From the NCBI RefSeq assembly GCF_030758315.1, contig NZ_CP132336.1, positions 2,199,001 through 2,263,000 on the forward strand: 64,000 bases of DNA, given 5' to 3'. Of this stretch, positions 26,694 through 36,168 are shown piece after piece. A model generated the notes under the pieces. It made no database searches and had not been told where the DNA came from. It saw only the letters and a list, made by a program, of their open reading frames with translations. Source of the DNA: Pararhizobium sp. IMCC3301 (GTDB lineage Bacteria; Pseudomonadota; Alphaproteobacteria; Rhizobiales; GCA-2746425). The stretch's first letter is position 1; each line of letters starts with the position of its first letter. The position numbers and the translations under genes were made by a program.

Positions 26694-27188
26694 TCAGCCC
26701 TTCACCTCAAAACGGAAAATCCGGCTCCATCTCACCGCACCGGCATCGGACACACTAAGGTCTGCCTCCCAGATACCGGCACCCAGCAGGGTTTCAATTT
26801 CGAACCGCCCGCCGCCTGCCTGCCGCAGCTGCAAGCGCCTGTCATCGCCTTCATGCACCGGCCGCCCCAGCTTGACTTCAACTTCAACCGGCTCGATGGC
26901 ACGGCCCGATGCATCCGTCAGAGCGACCGAAAATACGCCGTCCGCATATTCTGGCGCTGCCCGCCAGCCCAGCTCTGCCTGGTGCTGGAACTCGGCAGCT
27001 CTGGAGTTGAATTTCTGACTTTCGACATAGGTATTCGCCACTACCAGCCCGGTCCAGCTGGAACTGGCAGAAAAGGCCAGAAACAAATTGACCGAAATGA
27101 TGGTGCCGAAAAACAGACCCATCACTCCCGCCATATGCCAACCGGTAAATTCTTCCGGCGTAAAAATGCGTTTAAGCAGGGACATCAT
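26694..27188 (-). CDS. ccoH: FixH/CcoH family cbb3 oxidase assembly protein
   Basis: 164 residues (the second ATG, 27185, is equally possible). One membrane helix near residues 18-40 (MAGVMGLFFGTIISVNLFLAF) is followed by a periplasmic domain with SSWTGLVVANTYVESQKFN, the FixH hallmark. The protein is thought to help in assembly of cbb3 oxidase. The ATG overlaps the ccoG stop (ATGA). Confidence 0.9.
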   Translation of the reverse strand: MMSLLKRIFTPEEFTGWHMAGVMGLFFGTIISVNLFLAFSASSSWTGLVVANTYVESQKFNSRAAEFQHQAELGWRAAPEYADGVFSVALTDASGRAIEPVEVEVKLGRPVHEGDDRRLQLRQAGGGRFEIETLLGAGIWEADLSVSDAGAVRWSRIFRFEVKG

Positions 27189-28705
27189 CTGGCCTCCGGC
27201 GCTGCAAAGACGGCGTCATAAACGTCTTTTTCATTGGACTGCCTATCCTCGGCGATCAGCTGGAAACCGGTTGATCCGCCCTCAACCAAATCGGCGGGCT
27301 GTCTGACAAAAACGCGCAGGGCACGCAATTTGTCAGGTTCAATAGGAATTGCAAATGATACACCTTCGGGCTGGTCCAGCCCGGCGATTGTCATGGTTGC
27401 GCCGGGAAGATTCTCCAGCGAGAGATATATCACCCTCGGCTCCTGCAGCATATTCAGGATTTTCACCGTATAGGCGTTGCGGATTGCGCCGTCGCTGAGT
27501 TGCACGAATATTGGGTTCCGGTCGTGCTGGACATTAACACCCAGCCGGTCACGCAGGGTCAGAGCCGTCAACAATCCAACCCCGATCATCGCCCAGAGGA
27601 AAAAATACAAAAGCGTGCGGGGCCGCAGAAAGATCCGCCAGTCAAACCGTCTTATACCAGCGACAAAGCCCTCGCCATCGCGAATCCGGTCAGGATTTAT
27701 GGTGTTGGTGGAAGGCTCCGTCGCAAGCGCCATATTGGTGTTGTAGTCACTCAGCGTGGAATAGGAAATCAACCCTTTTTCGCGTCCCAGCCTGCCCATA
27801 ATATCATCACAGGCATCAATGCACAGAGCGCAGGTTATGCACTCCATTTGCTGCCCGTCGCGAATGTCAATTCCCACCGGACACACTGCAACACAGGCAT
27901 CGCAATCCACACAATCACCCATCGGCTCGCCGGCGGCAGCCGCCTTTTTGCGTCCGTGGGTGCGCGGTTCACCACGCCAGTCATTATAGGTGACAACAAG
28001 AGAATCTTCATCCACCATGGCCGCCTGAATGCGTGGCCACGGGCACATGTAATTGCACACCTGTTCGCGCATCAGACCGCCAAAAACATACGTTGTCGCA
28101 GTCAGTACAGCGATAGTGGCATAGGCGATGAAGGCGGCCTTTCCGGTGACAAGCTCCACCAGCAGGGTGGGCGCATCGGCGAAATAGAAAATCCAGGCTC
28201 CTCCGGTGGCAACGGCAATGGCAAGCCAGATGGTGTGCTTGACGACGCGTTTTCGGATTTTGCCCAGCGTGAAGGGTGCAGCATCAAGCTTCATTCTGGC
28301 GTTGCGGTCACCTTCGATGAACCGATCCACGACCAGAAACAGATCCGTCCACACGGTTTGCGGACACGTATAGCCACACCACGCCCGGCCAACCACCGAC
28401 GTCACCAGAAACAGCCCGACTCCGGCCATCACCAGCATGCCGGCGACAAAATAAAATTCTTGCGGCCAGATCTCGATAAAAAAGAAATAGAAGCGCCGGT
28501 TAGCCACATCCACCAGAACCGCCTGATCGGGCGCATAGCCGCCCCGGTCCCAGCGCAGCCAGGGCGTGACATAGTAGATCGTCAGAGTGACGGCCATGAT
28601 GATCCATTTCAAACGCCGAAAATCTCCCGAAGCGCGCTTCGGGAAAATCTTCTTGCGCGCCGCATAAAGTTCGGGCGGATCTTTCAAAAAATCGACTTTG
28701 TTCAT
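27185..28705 (-). CDS. ccoG: Polyferredoxin-like assembly factor CcoG/FixG
   Basis: 506 residues from ATG 28705; an in-frame ATG lies at 28729. The later start is preferred because GGAAA is suitably placed and because an FNR box centred at 28770.5 would put a class II transcription start near 28729. The protein has five membrane segments, a ferredoxin core with CVDCDACVAVCPVG and CITCALCIDACD for two 4Fe-4S clusters, and a C-terminal immunoglobulin-like domain. CcoG acts as a cupric reductase in cbb3 assembly. The motif WCGYTCPQTVW is also conserved. Confidence 0.94.
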   Translation of the reverse strand: MNKVDFLKDPPELYAARKKIFPKRASGDFRRLKWIIMAVTLTIYYVTPWLRWDRGGYAPDQAVLVDVANRRFYFFFIEIWPQEFYFVAGMLVMAGVGLFLVTSVVGRAWCGYTCPQTVWTDLFLVVDRFIEGDRNARMKLDAAPFTLGKIRKRVVKHTIWLAIAVATGGAWIFYFADAPTLLVELVTGKAAFIAYATIAVLTATTYVFGGLMREQVCNYMCPWPRIQAAMVDEDSLVVTYNDWRGEPRTHGRKKAAAAGEPMGDCVDCDACVAVCPVGIDIRDGQQMECITCALCIDACDDIMGRLGREKGLISYSTLSDYNTNMALATEPSTNTINPDRIRDGEGFVAGIRRFDWRIFLRPRTLLYFFLWAMIGVGLLTALTLRDRLGVNVQHDRNPIFVQLSDGAIRNAYTVKILNMLQEPRVIYLSLENLPGATMTIAGLDQPEGVSFAIPIEPDKLRALRVFVRQPADLVEGGSTGFQLIAEDRQSNEKDVYDAVFAAPEAR

Positions 28706-28763
28706 GTGGTTTCCGGCCTGTGGATTCAATTTTCAACCATGCTGCGGAACAGACCGGGCAACC

Positions 28764-28777
28764 TTGATCCATATCAA
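28764..28777 (-). promoter_or_regulatory. FNR/FixK box upstream of ccoG
   Basis: TTGATCCATATCAA is a perfect TTGAT-N4-ATCAA anaerobox. Its centre lies 41.5 bases upstream of about 28729, which would leave a leader of some 24 bases before the ccoG ATG at 28705. The FNR-type regulator at 34364-35113 is the likely activator. Confidence 0.85.
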
Positions 28778-28887
28778 CCGGCAGGCGGGCAGCCAGCACT
28801 CGAGCCGCTGCCAGCCTGTCCTGAAAAGCGATGTAATCCCGCAGATTTGCAACGGAATTATGACCGCTGTTCAATCCATATCTACGC

Positions 28888-29760
28888 CTATTCGCCGCCG
28901 CCCAGACTGTGAACAAAGATCGCCAGCTGCTTGGTTGTGGTTTCGTTCAACCGGTCGGCCCAGCCGGGCATGACCCCCTGTTGCGGCTCCGATATCTGTG
29001 CCACGATCTGCTTTTGCTCGCCTCCGTAAAGCCAGATCGCGTCACTCAGATCCGGCGCGCCCAGGTCGCGGTTGCCCTTGCCGTCATCGCCGTGACAGGC
29101 AGCGCAGTTATCCGCATAGACACTTTCGCCGCGCAGCGCCGCTTCCGTGTCGCTGTCCTGACCGGACAGCTGGCGCACATACCAGGCAACATCCACAATG
29201 TCGCTGCGCTCGAGAAGATCATCCGATCCGAAGGCCGGCATGTCGGACAGCCGCGTCTCCTCATGCGTCTCGGAACGGATGCCGTGCTGCAGCGTGAGAT
29301 AAATCTGCTCCAGCTCACCGCCCCAGATCCAGTCATCATCCAGCAGATTTGGATAGCCGCCGCCACCGGCAGCACCTGCGCCATGGCATTGCGAGCAATT
29401 CACCTTGAATGCCGAAGCACCGCCGGCGATGGCAAATTGCAGCAATTCAGGATCGGCCTGGATATCCGCCAGATCCATGCTCTGCACCTTGTCACCAAGC
29501 ACTGCGCGCGAGGCCTCGACCCTGGCAATATCCGCGCTCACATCAGCCCGGCTGGACCAGCCCAGCACACCCTTGGTGGCTCCTGAAATGCCAGGCCAGG
29601 CCGGATAGGCAATCGTGTAGCCGATGGAAAACACGATCGTGGCGTAAAACGTCCACAGCCACCACCGCGGCAGCGGATTGTTCAGTTCCTTGATGCCATC
29701 CCAGTCATGGCCAGTGGTCTCGACACCTGTGACCTCGTCAATTTCATTGTGTTCGGCCAT
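28888..29760 (-). CDS. ccoP: cbb3 cytochrome oxidase diheme subunit CcoP
   Basis: 290 residues from ATG 29760 (AGAGGATTAG upstream). An N-terminal membrane helix (about 33-52) anchors two periplasmic cytochrome c domains with heme motifs CSQCH (Cys122, Cys125, His126) and CAACH (Cys219, Cys222, His223). It passes electrons from the bc1 complex to CcoO/CcoN. It is last in ccoNOQP; ccoG follows with its own FNR box. Confidence 0.96.
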   Translation of the reverse strand: MAEHNEIDEVTGVETTGHDWDGIKELNNPLPRWWLWTFYATIVFSIGYTIAYPAWPGISGATKGVLGWSSRADVSADIARVEASRAVLGDKVQSMDLADIQADPELLQFAIAGGASAFKVNCSQCHGAGAAGGGGYPNLLDDDWIWGGELEQIYLTLQHGIRSETHEETRLSDMPAFGSDDLLERSDIVDVAWYVRQLSGQDSDTEAALRGESVYADNCAACHGDDGKGNRDLGAPDLSDAIWLYGGEQKQIVAQISEPQQGVMPGWADRLNETTTKQLAIFVHSLGGGE

Positions 29761-29764
29761 GATT

Positions 29765-29920
29765 CTAATCCTCTTGGAACGGGATGCGGGCCGCATCGTC
29801 ACTGTGTTTCTTGGAGCCGGGCCTGAAGGTCCACACGATTGCGATGATGAAAATCACAAACATGTAGAGCAGGCCCCAGCTGTCGGCGAAGGTGCGCATA
29901 GATTGATAGGTCGATTCCAT
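29765..29920 (-). CDS. ccoQ: cbb3 oxidase small subunit CcoQ
   Basis: 51 residues: a single membrane helix (WGLLYMFVIFIIAIVWTF) followed by RPGSKKHSDDAARIPFQED, the standard CcoQ tail. It stabilises the oxidase complex. Placed between ccoO and ccoP with gaps of 10 and 4 bases. Confidence 0.92.
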   Translation of the reverse strand: MESTYQSMRTFADSWGLLYMFVIFIIAIVWTFRPGSKKHSDDAARIPFQED

Positions 29921-29930
29921 CGCTGTTCTC

Positions 29931-30662
29931 CTAGCGCAGATTCTGTTCAGGCTCGTAGGACGAGAAGTCCACCAACGTGCCCAGCATCTGCAGATAGGCC
30001 ACCAGGGCATCCATCTCGCTCAATTGCTCTGGATTGCCGTCAAAATCAGCGACCACCGCTTTCGGATAGCGTTCCAGCAATCCGTCAAAATCGGCATCCG
30101 GATCGGCCTGATCGCGCAGATCAAACTCTGCGTTTTCAATCATCTCGTCACTATAAGGCACACCCACACGGCGGTTTGCCACCAGATGAGCCTGCGGATT
30201 TTCCACCTTGAGCCGGGTTTCCTGCAAAAACGCGTAGGACGGCATGACCGATTCTGGAACGACCGATTGCGGGTCAATCAGATGCTGCACCTGCCACTCA
30301 TTGGAATAGCGCCCGCCAACCCGTGCAAGGTCGGGACCGGTACGTTTCGAACCCCACTGGAACGGGTGGTCATACATGGATTCTGCCGCCAGCGAGAATT
30401 GCCCGTAGCGTTCCACTTCGTCGCGGAACGGTCGGATCATCTGGCTGTGACAGACATAACAGCCTTCGCGCACATAGATGTTGCGCCCTGCCAGTTCGAG
30501 CGGAGAATAGGGGCGCATGCCATCGACTTTCTCGATGGTGTTTTCCAGATAGAACAGCGGCGCGATCTCAACGATCCCGCCGATAGTCACCACTAGCAAA
30601 GACCCGGCCAGCAACAGCGACGCGTTTCTCTCCAGGATTTTATGTTTACTCAGAAACGACAT
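29931..30662 (-). CDS. ccoO: cbb3 cytochrome oxidase monoheme subunit CcoO
   Basis: 243 residues. One membrane helix near residues 15-38 and one heme c motif CYVCH (Cys68, Cys71, His72) in the block [14 protein letters not shown]. It relays electrons to the catalytic subunit. AGGAGACTGATCA precedes the ATG. Confidence 0.96.
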   Translation of the reverse strand: MSFLSKHKILERNASLLLAGSLLVVTIGGIVEIAPLFYLENTIEKVDGMRPYSPLELAGRNIYVREGCYVCHSQMIRPFRDEVERYGQFSLAAESMYDHPFQWGSKRTGPDLARVGGRYSNEWQVQHLIDPQSVVPESVMPSYAFLQETRLKVENPQAHLVANRRVGVPYSDEMIENAEFDLRDQADPDADFDGLLERYPKAVVADFDGNPEQLSEMDALVAYLQMLGTLVDFSSYEPEQNLR

Positions 30663-30673
30663 TGATCAGTCTC

Positions 30674-32320
30674 CTATTCGGCCGCGCCGGCAGCACTCAG
30701 CGGACGGGATGGTGCCGAAGAATCAACCAGTGGAACCTCGTCCCGCAATTTGCCTTTGATGGTCATGTAAATATTGTAGGCCATGATCAGCCCGCCGGAC
30801 AGATACAGCAGCCCGCCGATAACCCGCATCACATAGTAGGGATACATCGCAGCCACGGTCTCCGCGAAGGAGTAGACCAGATAGCCCTGGGAATCATATT
30901 CGCGCCACATCAGACCCTGGGTGATCCCGGAAACCCACATCACAGCGGCATAGACAACAATACCCAGAGTCGCCAGCCAGAAATGCCAGTTCACCATGCG
31001 CAGCGAGTACAGCCGGGTCCGGCCCCACAATTTTGGCGCCAGGTAATACAAAGCACCGAAAGTGATCATGCCATTCCAGCCAAGGGCACCTGAATGGACA
31101 TGGCCGATGGTCCAGTCTGTGTAATGCGACAGCGAGTTCACCGCCTTGATCGACATCATAGGACCTTCAAAGGTCGACATGCCGTAAAATGCCAGCGAGA
31201 TAACCATCATCCGCAAAATCGGATCGGTCCGCACCTTGTCCCACGCGCCCGACAGGGTCATCAGGCCGTTGATCATGCCACCCCAGGACGGCATCCAGAG
31301 CATGATCGAAAACACCATGCCAAGGGTCTGTGCCCAGTCCGGCAGCGCGGTGTAGTGCAGATGATGCGGGCCGGCCCAGATATAGAGAAAAATCAGGCCC
31401 CAGAAATGGATGATCGATAACCGGTAGGAATAGATCGGACGGTTGGCCTGTTTGGGCACGAAATAATACATCATGCCGAGAAATCCGGCGGTCAGGAAAA
31501 AGCCGACAGCGTTATGGCCGTACCACCACTGTGTCAGCGCATCCTGCACACCGGAAAAGACCGAGTAGCTCTTCGACCCCAGCAACGAGACCGGCATGGA
31601 AAGCCCGTTCACCACATGCAGCATGGCAACGGTGACGATGAAGGACAGAAAGAACCAGTTTGCTACATAAATATGCGGCTCTTTGCGTTTGACGATAGTT
31701 CCCAGAAACACCGCCAGAAAGGCAACCCAGACAATGGTCAGCCACAAATCAACATACCATTCCGGTTCGGCATACTCCTTCGATTGGGTGATTCCGAGCA
31801 GATAGCCGGTCGCCGCCATGACGATGAACAGCTGGTAGCCCCAGAACACGAACCATGCCAGATCGCCGCCCCAAAGACGGGCGCGCGAGGTGCGCTGCAC
31901 CACATAGAACGCGGAACAGATCAGGGCATTGCCGCCAAAGGCAAAGACCACAGCGGAAGTGTGCAATGGGCGCAGTCGGCCGAAATTGAACCAGGGCTCG
32001 ATATTCAGCACCGGCCAGGCCAGCTGCGAGGCTGCAATAACGCCAACCAGAAATCCGACCAGACCCCAGAAAGAGGTGGCGATCACACCATAACGGATGA
32101 CCTCGTCCATATAGGCGTTCTGGCCGACCTCCCGGCCTGCAAGTCTCTGCCCTGCCGGCGCGAATTGCACGCGCCGCATGAGCACAATTGTTGCCAGCCC
32201 CAGAACGAGAACCAGGACCCACATATGGGCTCTGAAGGGCTCATCCTGCCCCAATCCAGCGCCAATAAAGGCCAGAATAGTTGCCAAACCAACGAAGATG
32301 GCGGGTGTTGCATTGCGCAT
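30674..32320 (-). CDS. ccoN: cbb3 cytochrome oxidase catalytic subunit CcoN
   Basis: 548 residues with about twelve to fourteen membrane helices. The heme and copper ligands are visible in [36 protein letters not shown] and [14 protein letters not shown]. It reduces oxygen to water with high affinity and pumps protons. First gene of the leftward ccoNOQP operon, with an FNR box about 100 bases upstream of the ATG. Confidence 0.97.
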   Translation of the reverse strand: MRNATPAIFVGLATILAFIGAGLGQDEPFRAHMWVLVLVLGLATIVLMRRVQFAPAGQRLAGREVGQNAYMDEVIRYGVIATSFWGLVGFLVGVIAASQLAWPVLNIEPWFNFGRLRPLHTSAVVFAFGGNALICSAFYVVQRTSRARLWGGDLAWFVFWGYQLFIVMAATGYLLGITQSKEYAEPEWYVDLWLTIVWVAFLAVFLGTIVKRKEPHIYVANWFFLSFIVTVAMLHVVNGLSMPVSLLGSKSYSVFSGVQDALTQWWYGHNAVGFFLTAGFLGMMYYFVPKQANRPIYSYRLSIIHFWGLIFLYIWAGPHHLHYTALPDWAQTLGMVFSIMLWMPSWGGMINGLMTLSGAWDKVRTDPILRMMVISLAFYGMSTFEGPMMSIKAVNSLSHYTDWTIGHVHSGALGWNGMITFGALYYLAPKLWGRTRLYSLRMVNWHFWLATLGIVVYAAVMWVSGITQGLMWREYDSQGYLVYSFAETVAAMYPYYVMRVIGGLLYLSGGLIMAYNIYMTIKGKLRDEVPLVDSSAPSRPLSAAGAAE

Positions 32321-32421
32321 ATTTTATACCTCTGACGAAATCAGCTCTCAGATTGCATTATTACCGATCGTTCACAATCCCTGACATGCGAGCTTGCTAG
32401 AAGGCTGTACCGGGTGTCGCA

Positions 32422-32435
32422 TTGATCTGGATCAA
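32422..32435. promoter_or_regulatory. FNR/FixK box between ccoN and hemerythrin-like gene
   Basis: TTGATCTGGATCAA is a perfect anaerobox in the divergent gap. Its centre is 108 bases from the ccoN ATG and 68 bases from the hemerythrin-like ATG, so it could serve either or both directions. Confidence 0.88.
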
Positions 32436-32496
32436 GGCCGGTTTCTTCCAGACCCTTCATTCTGCGCACTGATAATTCACCCGTGGAGCTGGATGC

Positions 32497-32976
32497 ATGC
32501 CGGAAAGAAGGAGTGCGGTCATTCACCCGCTGTCGCGGGAGCAGATTCGCTCGACACTGGACAGGTATTTCAAGAGCCAGCTTGGTGTATGCGCCGCGCT
32601 GGAAGACATCGCCGATTCATTGCCAAATAATTTCAGCCGCAATAATTGTCTTCTCACGGCGCAGCGCATTCGCCAGATCATCCGCAAAGCCCACATTTTT
32701 GAAGAGGACTATCTGTTTCCCCTGCTGCTTGACGAAGCTGGCAACCAGCCCGAGCTGGAACCGGTTCTGGCCAGACTTCGTGCTGAACATTGTGAGGACG
32801 AGAGTTTTGCGGACGAGATTGTCGATGCTCTGGAGGAGCTGGCAACAGTCGGTGTCAGCAATATAGACAAATTGTCTTATATGCTGCGCGGTTTCTTTGA
32901 GGGATTGCGGAGGCACATTGCTTTTGAAAAGGAACATCTTTTGCCGCTTTTGACGCAGAAGGGGACACCGGCATGA
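32497..32976 (+). CDS. Hemerythrin HHE-domain protein
   Basis: 159 residues, a four-helix bundle. The pattern HIFEEDYLFPLL (about 69-80), LRAEHCEDE (about 94-102) and RRHIAFEKEHLLPLL (about 138-152) supplies His and Glu residues for a di-iron site. Proteins of this kind bind oxygen or nitric oxide or repair iron sites; one beside hemN and cco genes under an FNR box suggests a role under low oxygen or nitrosative stress. The last codons overlap the hemN start (ATGA). Confidence 0.8.
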   Translation: MPERRSAVIHPLSREQIRSTLDRYFKSQLGVCAALEDIADSLPNNFSRNNCLLTAQRIRQIIRKAHIFEEDYLFPLLLDEAGNQPELEPVLARLRAEHCEDESFADEIVDALEELATVGVSNIDKLSYMLRGFFEGLRRHIAFEKEHLLPLLTQKGTPA

Positions 32977-34328
32977 TTGATCATAAGGCTGTCCTTGCAG
33001 CCCATCCCGCCTCTGTTCCGCGTTATACCAGCTATCCCACCGCACCGCAGTTCCGCGAGGGCACCGGAGCGGTTCTGATGAACGCCCTGCTGGACGACTT
33101 CCCTGCCCACGAGCCGGTCTCGGTCTATCTCCACATTCCATTTTGCGACCGGCTGTGCTGGTTCTGTGGATGCCACACCAAATACACGCTGAAATACGCC
33201 CCGGTGAAAACCTATCTGGGCTATCTGCGCCGTGAAATAGAGCTATACGCCGCCCGGCTTGCAGTCAGGCCGCATTTGAAGAGCCTGCATCTGGGCGGTG
33301 GGTCACCAAGTCTGCTGAAGCTGCAGGACATGGTGGCGTTGCGCACCAGCCTTGCCGGTGCATTTCAAATCACGCCGGACACGGAAATCAGCATTGAGAT
33401 CGACCCGTCCGACACCAATGATGAACTTTATGACGGGCTGGTTGCACTCGGGGTAACCCGCGCCAGCATCGGCGTGCAGGATTTTGATCCACAGGTCCAG
33501 CAGGCTATCAACCGTCCGCAGAGTTTCGAACAGACCCGGGATGTGGTTCAACGCCTGCGCAAGATCGGCATTACCTCTCTCAACATTGATGCGCTTTACG
33601 GCTTGCCGTTGCAGACCTCTGCCCGGCTGCGCGATACGCTTGAAAAGTGTCGCGATCTTGATCCCGACCGCATGGCACTTTTCGGCTATGCTCACATTCC
33701 CTGGATCAAAAAGCACCAGAAAATGATCCAGGAGGCAGATCTGCCAGGCAGATATGAGCGCTTCGAACAGGCCCGGATGGCATCGAAGTTTCTGCAAAAT
33801 GCCGGATACAGAGCCATTGGCATCGATCATTTTGCCAAGCCGGCCGACGCCCTGTCGAAAGCGGCTGTTGCTGGCACACTGCACCGCAATTTTCAGGGTT
33901 ACACCACAGATAACTGCCGCACCATGCTCGGCTTTGGTGCCTCGTCGATTGGCCGCTCGGATGGCGGTTATGTGCAGAACATAGTTGCCACCGGGCAGTA
34001 TCAGGGGTGCGTGGAACAGGGCCAATTGCCAGTTTTGAAGGGTGCGGCGCTGAGCCTCGATGACAAAATCCGCAGCCATATCATCGAACGGCTGATGTGC
34101 GATTTCAGCATCTGCTTTACCAGCCTTGAAAGCAAGTTTGGCGAAGCCGCACTGCCCTATCGCGACGAAGCCGCGCAACTGGCCGCGCAGGACCGGTTCG
34201 GGCTTTGCAGTTTTTCCGGCAATGCCCTGACCATTCCCCTGTCGGCGCGGGCCTTTGCCCGCATTGTCGCATCAGGTTTTGACGCCTATTACACTCGCGG
34301 TACTGCGCAATATTCGCAGGCCGTCTGA
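32973..34328 (+). CDS. hemN: Oxygen-independent coproporphyrinogen III dehydrogenase HemN
   Basis: 451 residues. The radical-SAM cluster motif is C-x3-C-x2-C (Cys58, Cys62, Cys65) in IPFCDRLCWFCGC, followed by LHLGGGSPSLL, where the family often has GGGTP; the first Thr is Ser here. The N-terminus SVPRYTSYPTAPQF is diagnostic of true HemN rather than HemW. It makes protoporphyrinogen IX without oxygen for the hemes of the oxidase under microaerobic conditions. Cotranscribed with the hemerythrin-like gene. Confidence 0.94.
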   Translation: MIDHKAVLAAHPASVPRYTSYPTAPQFREGTGAVLMNALLDDFPAHEPVSVYLHIPFCDRLCWFCGCHTKYTLKYAPVKTYLGYLRREIELYAARLAVRPHLKSLHLGGGSPSLLKLQDMVALRTSLAGAFQITPDTEISIEIDPSDTNDELYDGLVALGVTRASIGVQDFDPQVQQAINRPQSFEQTRDVVQRLRKIGITSLNIDALYGLPLQTSARLRDTLEKCRDLDPDRMALFGYAHIPWIKKHQKMIQEADLPGRYERFEQARMASKFLQNAGYRAIGIDHFAKPADALSKAAVAGTLHRNFQGYTTDNCRTMLGFGASSIGRSDGGYVQNIVATGQYQGCVEQGQLPVLKGAALSLDDKIRSHIIERLMCDFSICFTSLESKFGEAALPYRDEAAQLAAQDRFGLCSFSGNALTIPLSARAFARIVASGFDAYYTRGTAQYSQAV

Positions 34329-34363
34329 GGCTACCGGCGCGTTGCAGACCGACTGAATGCGAT

Positions 34364-35113
34364 CTATTGCGCCTCGCAGGCATCGTGTAGCGCCTCAAGA
34401 TCGGGCACCAGGATTATCCGGTTGTTGCGGATATCAATCACGCCGGCTTTTCTCAGCTTCGTCATCTGGCGGCTGACGGTTTCGATTGTCAGGCCGAGAA
34501 AATCGGCAATATCGGCACGCTTCAGCGGCAATTCAAACTCGACCTGGCCGCTTTCGTCATCGAGTTCCGGGTCTTTGTGGATGGCGATCATATGCAGGAA
34601 GGTGGCAACTTTTTCGCTTGCGGTCTTGCGGCCCAGCGTCAGCATCAGATCCCTGGCTTCATCCAGTTGCTTCAGGGCCTGCTGGTGCAATCTGTGCTCA
34701 AGCTCGGGCGACTGTTTTACCATATCGTCAAGAACTGTGCGCGGGAACGAGCATAAGTGAACCTGATTCGCCGCCTCGGCATAGGAATCATTCTGCTTGC
34801 GGAAAGGCCGGCCGAGAAAATCCGGCGAAAATTGCAGCCCGACAATCTGCTGGCGGCCATCGGCCATCAATTTTGTCAGTTTGACCACGCCCTTGATCAC
34901 ATTCGAATAATGGTAGGAATCTTCGCCCGAAGCGAGCAATTCACTGTCCGCCACGTGATTTGTTTTTTTGGTGTGTTTGGCCAGACCTGACAGTTGCACT
35001 GGTGTCAACGCACCACAAACCCCACGATGCCGTGCTTCACAGGCACGGCAGAGAACGGGGACGTCTGAATTGTGTATATCTTTCCGGGAATCGTCCGGCA
35101 CATCTGCCTCCAT
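34364..35113 (-). CDS. Oxygen-sensing CRP/FNR-family regulator (FnrN type)
   Basis: 249 residues from ATG 35113, with GGGAGG upstream (a GTG lies two codons earlier). Four cysteines can hold a 4Fe-4S cluster: C-x2-C-x7-C (Cys22, Cys25, Cys33) and a central Cys121 in VHLCSF. The recognition helix LTIETVSRQ (ETVSR at 211-215) is that of FNR proteins binding TTGAT-N4-ATCAA, which is exactly the sequence of the two boxes found here. The gene is convergent with hemN. FixK2-type proteins lack the cysteines, so FnrN/Anr is the better name. Confidence 0.93.
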   Translation of the reverse strand: MEADVPDDSRKDIHNSDVPVLCRACEARHRGVCGALTPVQLSGLAKHTKKTNHVADSELLASGEDSYHYSNVIKGVVKLTKLMADGRQQIVGLQFSPDFLGRPFRKQNDSYAEAANQVHLCSFPRTVLDDMVKQSPELEHRLHQQALKQLDEARDLMLTLGRKTASEKVATFLHMIAIHKDPELDDESGQVEFELPLKRADIADFLGLTIETVSRQMTKLRKAGVIDIRNNRIILVPDLEALHDACEAQ

Positions 35114-35352
35114 TCCCACCTCCCGCTAACCAATCAGCGCAGGCGGGGCGAGTTCTATCTGGAATTTCAAATCGAATCTAAGAATTAAACCTGCCAAACC
35201 AAGAAAAAACAAACACCATCAGTGCTTTTGCCCGTGATTCCTTGCTTCCGGCGCCTTTCAGCCATATTGTTGACGTGCGCAAACCGCCACATTTGCGTTT
35301 CGCTAATGGCGACCGGCCATTGGATCACCAGCAGTATGGCACAGGGCCTTGC

Positions 35353-36042
35353 ATGAATATTCAGGCAATTCAAAGTAATTTCGCGCGACGCACCGCGGCA
35401 GACGATATTTTCGATCAATTGCGCGCTGAAATCGTGTCGTTGCGCCTTGAACCCGGCACCAAAATATCCGAGGTCGAATTTGCCAGTCAGTTTCAGGTGT
35501 CGCGCCAGCCGGTACGTGAAGCATTTATCCGGCTAAGCAAAATGAATTTGCTGCAAATCCGGCCGCAGAAAGCGACCCTTGTCTGCAAAATTTCCGACAG
35601 CGAAATCCTCAATGCACGCTTCCTGCGCCTGGCGGTCGAGCTGGAAGTCATCCGGCAAGCCTGTCACACGGAAGGTAACCCGTTTGAATCTGGCTTTATG
35701 AGTAATCTGGCCGCTCAGGAAAAGGCTCTGCTAGCCGGCGAGGCCGCGCAATTTCATGCCTTGGACTATGATTTTCACAATCTCATCTGCGCCACAGCCG
35801 ATTGCGAATTCGCTTTCGAGACCATTGCCGACAGCAAGGCGCATGTCGACCGGCTTTGCATGATCAGCCTGACTTCCGAACGCGGCATGAATGAGGTCTA
35901 TCAGGACCACCAGCAGATTTATCAGGCGCTGGTGCGCAAGGACATTGCCGAAATGGACCGTCTGACGCGGCTGCACATTTGCCGCCTCGACCAGACCCTT
36001 GCCAATGCCAGACAGCGCCACCCGGAATATTTCGAGGACTGA
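35353..36042 (+). CDS. GntR-family regulator, FCD subfamily
   Basis: 229 residues from ATG 35353. The winged-helix part (about 15-75) has ISEVEFASQFQVSRQPVREAFIRL; the FCD domain follows with DYDFHNLIC carrying the conserved Asp and His. The neighbouring convergent SDR gene may be its target. A short inverted repeat CGCAAA-N8-TTTGCG at 35278-35297 lies upstream and might be a binding site, but this is weak. Confidence 0.88.
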   Translation: MNIQAIQSNFARRTAADDIFDQLRAEIVSLRLEPGTKISEVEFASQFQVSRQPVREAFIRLSKMNLLQIRPQKATLVCKISDSEILNARFLRLAVELEVIRQACHTEGNPFESGFMSNLAAQEKALLAGEAAQFHALDYDFHNLICATADCEFAFETIADSKAHVDRLCMISLTSERGMNEVYQDHQQIYQALVRKDIAEMDRLTRLHICRLDQTLANARQRHPEYFED

Positions 36043-36077
36043 ACCGAGCCCGTCCTGGAAAGAGGCCGTCTGGAGTG

Positions 36078-36148
36078 AACCCGTCTGGGACTGTCCGGCC
36101 CACTGACGGGTTTGCGCATCTTTCGCCGGGACCGACAGCGCAAACCCG
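36078..36148. terminator. Two overlapping hairpins between convergent genes
   Basis: AACCCGTC (36078-36085) can pair with GACGGGTT (36105-36112), while CGGGTTTGCGC (36107-36117) can pair perfectly over 11 bases with GCGCAAACCCG (36138-36148). The middle arm is shared, so only one stem can form at a time. Between the converging GntR and SDR genes a bidirectional terminator is the simplest reading; neither stem has a clear T-run. Confidence 0.4.
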
Positions 36149-36168
36149 ATTGAACCATGAAATTTATA

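Noticed and set aside
27500-28912. A 470-codon open frame antisense to ccoG
   Set aside because: The opposite strand encodes an unmistakable CcoG with 4Fe-4S motifs; long antisense frames are expected in GC-rich DNA.
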